64,000 nt of DNA from contig JAHQIY010000003.1 in the NCBI GenBank assembly GCA_019054805.1, positions 5,766,001 through 5,830,000 on the forward strand. The letters run 5' to 3'. A model generated the notes under the pieces. It saw only the letters and a list, made by a program, of their open reading frames with translations, did not search any database and had not been told where the DNA came from. Below are positions 57,114 through 64,000 of this stretch, piece by piece. Position 1 is the stretch's first letter. Each line of letters begins with the position of its first letter. The position numbers and the translations under genes are program-made. The DNA is from Brachionus manjavacas. Taxonomy: Eukaryota > Rotifera > Eurotatoria > Ploima > Brachionidae.

Positions 57114-57524
57114 CATCAAAAATTTTGAATCAAATATTATTAGCAGCTTTAAATTTAATTTTAGATAAATTATTTTTTATTTTAAAAAAATTATCTATTT
57201 TTTTTAGTTTTATGTCACACTATTTTTGAATAAAATTTTTAAGTCAAGCAGAAGTTTTTAAAATTCACGATTTACCAAGACTGTTTTAAACGAGTTCCTA
57301 ACATTGTTTTAGAGGATGAAAAGCAACTCAATTATGACATCTCAATTGGTAGTTATTAATAAGTTTTTTGGGCTAGAATAAACTGATCTAAAATTTTAAT
57401 TATTTATTTATTTGATGAAAATTAACCTCCAAAAGGAGAAGTATTATATAAAAATTTTTACACATATAAAAAAGGAAAAAGAAAAAAGACTTAAGTTAAT
57501 GACTTGACTTAATTTTTTTTTTTT

Positions 57525-57765
57525 AAGTCAAAGTCAATGTCTTAAAAATTTTTTTCATTTTTTTAGTGAAGTTTAGTCGAGTCAACTAATTTTCTGATTT
57601 TAAAACTAAACTTTTTTTGGATTAAAATAAAAAATCATATTTATTTTTTAGTTTAAAAATCAGATAATTAGTTCACTTGACTAAACTTGACTAAAAAAAA
57701 AATTTTTTAAGTCATTGACTTGACTCAAAAAAAAAGACTTGTGACTTAAAAACAACTCTGATAAA
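57525..57765. repeat. Hairpin-forming repeat (about 85-bp arms)
   Basis: Left: AAGTCAAAGTCAATGTCTTA, then AGTTTAGTCGAGTCAACTAA. Right, inverted: TTAGTTCACTTGACTAAACT, then TTAAGTCATTGACTTGACTC. Spacer about 60 bp. The outer right end (GACTTGTGACTTAAAAACAA then CTCT) recurs inverted at 45424. Confidence 0.8.
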
Positions 57766-57974
57766 AAACTATGAAAAAATAAAGTAAAAAGAATTACATA
57801 ATATCATACTGCTTCGAATAATTTAGTAAGCTCTAATAGGAGAAAGAAATAATTTTTATCATTTATGTTAGAAAGACATAAATTGATTGAATCGGTTAGC
57901 AAATCTTAAGTAATGAACTGTGACTTTGGATTCTTTTATAGCTCTCCAGACTTCATATTTACAGTATTACTATG

Positions 57975-58260
57975 ATAAACTGTTTTACGTAATTTTACGG
58001 ATAAGACCATTTTTTTTCTTACAAAAACTTTTAGCTCATATAATAACAATTCAATTGGGTTAATATCTGGTGATTTTTTTTTCTCGTTTTTTATAATAAA
58101 AATTTACGTAAAATTACGTAAAATTTCGTAATTTTTTTTTCAATTTTCAATTTAATTTTCTAAAAAAAAAAAGAAAAAAATTCCTAAAAATCGCCATTTT
58201 TCAGTTTTTTTTGGCCCTATTTACTAAAATTTACGTAAAATCACGGAAAATTTCGCAAAA
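57975..58260 (-). mobile_element. Tc1-family remnant with TTACGTAAA tracts
   Basis: 58030-58085 on the minus strand reads KSPDINPIELLLYEL, the third catalytic block of Tc1 transposases. Flanking tracts (TTTACGTAAAATTACGTAAA) resemble the long inverted repeats of the element at 10841. Heavily decayed. Confidence 0.55.
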
Positions 58261-58800
58261 ACAGTTTATTATTGAAGTATTGTATGTTAAAAATATTAAG
58301 GTTAAAAAGATCTTCCAAAGTTTTTATATTTTGGTCAAATGACTTAAATTTTGATTCACCCAAACTTGGACTAATAGTGAGATCATTAAGGATCTCAAAG
58401 GCCAATTGATTGCATTTTAATTTCCCAATTAATGAGAGTTTTGATTTTAAATAAAACTTTTCAAAATTAAACACCTTAGAATATGTGATATATGCCACCC
58501 GTCTTTAAGCCCTATCATTTGTCTTAACAAGTTATTTTGTGCCACATTTAGATACTCTTTAGATTTGGATTCAATGTAACTGTTCCAAAACCATAGGTAA
58601 ATTTTGTGAACAAAAGTTTTTTAAATAAACGATTCTAAAAATGGAGATATTTTAAAGTTTTTAAATCCAAGTTAAGAAAGAGAAAAGAAAGCTTGCTGCA
58701 CTTTTTAGAATTCATTGATTATAGTACTATCAAAATCCAGGTTTTCTAGAATATCAACTCCTAGATACTCTATTTCAGAGCATAAAACTTATTGAAAATT
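58240..58800 (-). mobile_element. LINE C-terminal relic
   Basis: Minus strand: EIEYLGVDILENLDFDSTII, then KVQQAFFSLS, FLESFI-stop-KTFVHKIYLWF, then the frame MAYITYSKVFNFEKFYLKSK. The layout matches the region after the YxDD box in LINE ORF2 proteins. Several stops. Confidence 0.5.
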
Positions 58801-58839
58801 ACCCAGTGTGAATTTTACAAAATTTAGAACATTTATTTT

Positions 58840-59225
58840 TTAACATTTAAAATTCCACCCTTAGCTTTAATACACTCAGCGACACGTTTTGGCATAGATT
58901 CAAACATGTCTTTTACTACTTCACTAGGAACTTTCAACCATTCATCAAAAAGAACGCTTTTTTAATGCTCTACTGACGTAATTTTTGTATTGACCATTTT
59001 GTGCTCAATATATGACCATAAATTCTCTATTGGATTGAGATCAGGTGATCTTGGGCACCAGGGGAGAACTGTTATTTTTTTTTCTTGAAATCAATCTCGA
59101 ACGGAATGAGCAGTATGTGCATTAACGGCATCCTGCTGAAAAATCCAGTCTTGACTCTGATCAAAAAATATCAATTTGTTATTTTCCAGAGTGTCCATGT
59201 ACACAAATTGATTAATTCTGCCTGT
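58840..59225 (-). pseudogene. Tc1 transposase C-terminal half
   Basis: Minus-strand reading: MDTLENNKLIFFDQSQDWIF, QQDAVNAHTAHSVRD (second Asp block, with a stop replacing Trp), ITVLPWCPRSPDLNPIENLW (third block), then VPSEVVKDMFESMPKRVAEC and IKAKGG. A different Tc1 subfamily from the element at 10841. Two stops. Confidence 0.8.
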
Positions 59226-59849
59226 TTAAAGCCATCATTATTATCTGTTTCATGTTTCGGTTGATCTAGGCTTTAGAAGTCTAAACTTTTTAATATTTTT
59301 GCCCAGGTACTTAATTAACTAAAATTTTATATTATGATCGTTTCATTTTAATGAGAAAAAAAATTTTAAAAATTTGATTCACTAATCAAATTAGAATTTC
59401 AAGTTTTAAATAAAACTAAAAATTTAATACTTATCAGTATTTGATATATTGCAAATTTTAAATTTCATTTGTGTTTCACTTTAATCTATATTTATAATTT
59501 GAATTTATATTGTTTGCTAGAGCCACAAATTATTTTTATAAGTTATATGAATTTTTCTCTAAAACTTGACGTCTTTTTGTTGATTTTTTAACTGTCTTCA
59601 AAGTTTTGAATTAAATATTTCCGAATAATCAATCAGAATGAAATCAAAATTTTTTTTTAGAGTTTAAACATCTAATGTTTATATAAAAAACCTAAAATTA
59701 AAAGCTTATAAAAATTTTTATTGAAATTCTGATCTTATGATCATGATCATGAACTTCAAGCTGCCTCAAATCAGTTGATTTTTTTATTTAAAATTTTATT
59801 TTTTGTCTCGGAATCGAAAATTAAAAAATAAAAGTATTGTAATTTTTTT

Positions 59850-60210
59850 TTAAATTTTGTACCCGCAATTTAACTTTCGGAAAATAAAAAAATATTTAAA
59901 CTAATTATTTACTTTTAATCACGACTCTTAATACTAAAATCTTAGCTTTTAAAATTTATTTATTAATTTATAAAATTTTTCTCTTACAGCTTTTTCTAAT
60001 CTTTACTTTTACTTTGACCTAAAAATTTTAAACAGGATTTCTTTTTCCAGTACTTTCTATGTGTTATGTGCAAGGAGCTACCATAGGTGACCTCCTAGTA
60101 GGTCATCTCCGCAAGCTAGTCTTGCTGTAGCTTATATATATTATTATTATTATTGTTATTTTTTATTTTCAAAAAAATTAAATTGCGGGTACAAAATTAA
60201 AAAAAAAAAT
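59850..60210. repeat. Inverted-repeat element around a LINE tail
   Basis: AAATTTTGTACCCGCAATTT near 59855 and TTAAATTGCGGGTACAAAAT near 60178 are inverted, extended by AAAATAA/TTATTTT. Inside, 60060-60165 is a LINE 3' end on the plus strand (CCTCCTAGTAGGTCATCTCC, CGCAAGCTAGTCTTGCTGTA, then ATT repeats), the same tail as at 44395-44510 inverted. Confidence 0.6.
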
Positions 60211-60545
60211 TGAATATTTTTGGTCCTTTTTATGTTAACCAAATTTTACTTCGAACGATTTTTACTTTTTACTATTTTAATTTTTTTAACTTAATTCGAT
60301 GGGTTTATAATGGCTGGAATTTTGATTAAATGCTTGCGAACAACTGCAAGATTTTAAAGCCTGATAAAAAATAGATTTCGGAAGTGTATTTTTTATCATG
60401 CATCATTTATCCTCCATGATCAGCCAATATTTTCTGATATATTTCAGTCTATGCTTATTTTCAATAAATTTTTTTGGAAAAAAGTCATTAAGTTCACTTT
60501 ATTAAAAAAATTCTAAATTCTAAATAATTTATTTTGTTAAAAAAA

Positions 60546-62500
<1,955 letters not shown>

Positions 62501-62880
62501 TTTTAAAATCTTTTAAAAAATTATAAAAATTTTCTCTTTTTATTAATAATTTTATTGAAATTTTTTATTATTATGAGATTTAAAAAAAAAAACATTAATA
62601 ATTTAACATTTTCTAAATAAAAGAATAATCACTAAAATTCAATTAGGGTTTAAAAAAAATAATGAAGGATAAAAATTTGATTGAAATTAAAGACATTAAA
62701 TTAAAAAAAAATTATGAGCTGGAAATCAGTATTAGTTAGTGTTTTTTGCTACTTATTCTTATTTACATTTTTTAAAACTAATTGTTAGAAAATCTAAAAT
62801 TTATTATTATAATTGTATTCTTTAAAATTTTACAAAATAATTTTTTTCGAAATTTTTTCTAAAATAAAATTAATCTAAGT
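62501..62880. other. Intergenic gap between two minus-strand genes
   Basis: AT-rich. Contains AATAAA for the upstream nuclease gene (62805-62800 on the minus strand) and, just before ATE1, TTTTTTAAAAG, a weak acceptor-like sequence. Nothing else. Confidence 0.5.
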
Positions 62881-62882
62881 GC

Positions 62883-63842
62883 TCAAAGTTTCATGACCGA
62901 ATATTTTTTAATCAAATTTTCCAATTCATCTTGTGTTAAATTTTGAGCAAAATAGCAAAATTCCTCAAGACTTTTAATCACCTCATTTTGAAATCTAAAA
63001 TCATCATAGTCGATCATCGTTTGTTTAATCTGTCCATTCGGTCCACATTCTACAAATAAACACTTATCACATTCGTGCATATTCATATAGACCAATGCTT
63101 GTATTTTTTCGCTTTTTGTGATCGTATCTTTATACTCGGAAAATTTACTTCTTGTTTTTATTTCCAAAACACACCTGTGTTCAGCACTGATGCCGTCAAT
63201 AATTCCTACAATTTTGAAAAAACTAAAATTTTTGTATTTTTTTGTTTTATTCCTGGTAAAATTCATATTTTTTTCTTCATTGATTCTTTCCAAGATAGAA
63301 TTTTCCAATTTGTTTCCTCTTGAGGTGCTAATATATCTCAAAGCATTTAGCGATTTTATTGCTGTAAATTCGTTTCGTTTTTTATCATTTGCTCTAATGA
63401 AGCTTTCCTCATCACTTTCCGCAGTAAAATACTCCTCGGCATTTGAGTCTAATAAATTATCTTCAATAATTTCTGAATTTAAAATAGAAATGGCATCTAT
63501 TTTAAAATTGTTCATTACTTCCTGATCATTGAATCTTAAATTTTCGCTATCGATGTTAATGTCCATGAAGCTTTTAATTTGGCTTTTTTCGTTTGATGAT
63601 AGCTGGAAATTGTGATTTCTTTTAGCCGATTTTGGAATTAAGTCCGAAAAAGGCTTGAATTCTTTGAGAAATCGAAATTTCGTAGATTCGCTGACATTTC
63701 CACATAGTGGACCAAGTCTGGATGCCGAAAAAACGGGAAGAAAGTCAGGTGCAACTTTTTCGTTCATTATAATTTTTAAGTAGTTGCACAAATTTATTAT
63801 TTTAATGTCATTTAAATTAGGTAAATTCATTTTTAATTTCAT
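62883..63842 (-). CDS. PD-(D/E)XK nuclease-like protein, uncharacterised
   Basis: Intronless 319-residue frame from ATG 63842 to TGA at 62883. The first 165 residues are poorly conserved-looking, with an acidic Ser/Asn stretch. Residues about 205-275 contain FFKIVGIIDGISAEHRCVLE then IKTRSKF: the Asp of GIIDGI and the E-x-K of LEIKTR match the PD-(D/E)XK active site, and KSEKIQALVYMNM supplies the downstream Gln/Tyr helix usual in this fold. Such cores occur in cellular and viral nucleases involved in DNA repair or recombination. The closest subfamily cannot be told from sequence alone. Lack of introns, unlike the other conserved single-copy genes here, may mean retrocopy or transfer. AATAAA at 62805-62800. 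Confidence 0.75.
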   Translation of the reverse strand: MKLKMNLPNLNDIKIINLCNYLKIIMNEKVAPDFLPVFSASRLGPLCGNVSESTKFRFLKEFKPFSDLIPKSAKRNHNFQLSSNEKSQIKSFMDINIDSENLRFNDQEVMNNFKIDAISILNSEIIEDNLLDSNAEEYFTAESDEESFIRANDKKRNEFTAIKSLNALRYISTSRGNKLENSILERINEEKNMNFTRNKTKKYKNFSFFKIVGIIDGISAEHRCVLEIKTRSKFSEYKDTITKSEKIQALVYMNMHECDKCLFVECGPNGQIKQTMIDYDDFRFQNEVIKSLEEFCYFAQNLTQDELENLIKKYSVMKL

Positions 63843-64000
63843 AATTAGAATCTTGTGAAATTTATGATTTTTCTTATGATAAACTTAAAATAAACCTATT
63901 TTTATAATTTATTTATATTCTGATTCATCTAAAAGACCTTAGTCTAAAATTTAAAAGATTGATTAGAAATTTCTAATGATGAATTCCTTATTCAGCCAAC
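63843..64000. other. Right edge, AT-rich, no feature
   Basis: Upstream of the nuclease gene; no ORF or repeat seen before the window ends. Confidence 0.5.

Overview
The window is eukaryotic nuclear DNA from a small, very AT-rich animal genome. Genes are split by tiny GT-AG introns (mostly 46-60 bp), use the standard code, and match typical metazoan families. The rest is largely decayed transposons. My best guess is a monogonont rotifer (Brachionus-like); this rests on intron size, base composition and transposon style and is an inference, not a demonstration.

Host genes. (1) The last codons of an unidentified + strand gene at the left edge. (2) ALG7/DPAGT1 on the - strand (5598-7071, 4 exons), first enzyme of N-glycan assembly. 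(3) Two copies of a secreted PAN-like plus VMO-I protein gene (8719-9648 and 30255-31178), about 21.5 kb apart; copy 1 carries a one-base frameshift. (4) A small secreted cysteine-rich protein (19510-19881). (5) A WD40-repeat protein (28122-29010, 5' end unresolved). (6) TPGS2, a tubulin polyglutamylase complex subunit (34841-36357, 7 exons), followed 221 bp later by (7) DNAJC16, an ER membrane J-protein with a thioredoxin-like domain (36579-39422, 7 exons). (8) KIF24, a SAM-domain kinesin-13-type motor (46087-57113, 7 exons), with two kilobase-sized introns, one packed with transposon debris. (9) ATE1, arginyl-tRNA-protein transferase (- strand, 60546-62500, 8 exons). (10) An intronless PD-(D/E)XK nuclease-like protein (- strand, 62883-63842). 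I rebuilt the splice structures by hand. In all five spliced genes whose start codon is in the window and whose frame is intact (ALG7, TPGS2, DNAJC16, KIF24, ATE1), and in VMO copy 2, every exon phase closes.

Mobile and repeated DNA. 1-4 kb holds a dead Ty3/gypsy-type reverse transcriptase and a 92-bp satellite present as two head-to-head arrays around a palindrome. 7.6-8.4 kb holds tRNA-like SINE copies and a GGCCGGC-rich repeat. 10.6-24 kb is a transposon graveyard: a Tc1/mariner element with about 290-bp inverted repeats sits inside a MULE SWIM domain; then come a CR1-like LINE, a MULE transposase relic split by a MITE, other LINE and pogo relics, a deleted MULE with intact 9-bp target duplication, and fold-back repeats. 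Further LINE and Tc1 relics lie at 25-27, 31-34, 40-45, 48-51 and 58-60 kb.

How the genes fit together. TPGS2 and KIF24 both act on ciliary or centriolar microtubules, ALG7 and DNAJC16 act at the ER, and ATE1 acts in the N-degron pathway. I see no evidence that they form one pathway. Several genes have a splice-acceptor-like pyrimidine tract plus AG within 1-30 bases of the start codon, which would fit spliced-leader addition or short 5'UTR introns.
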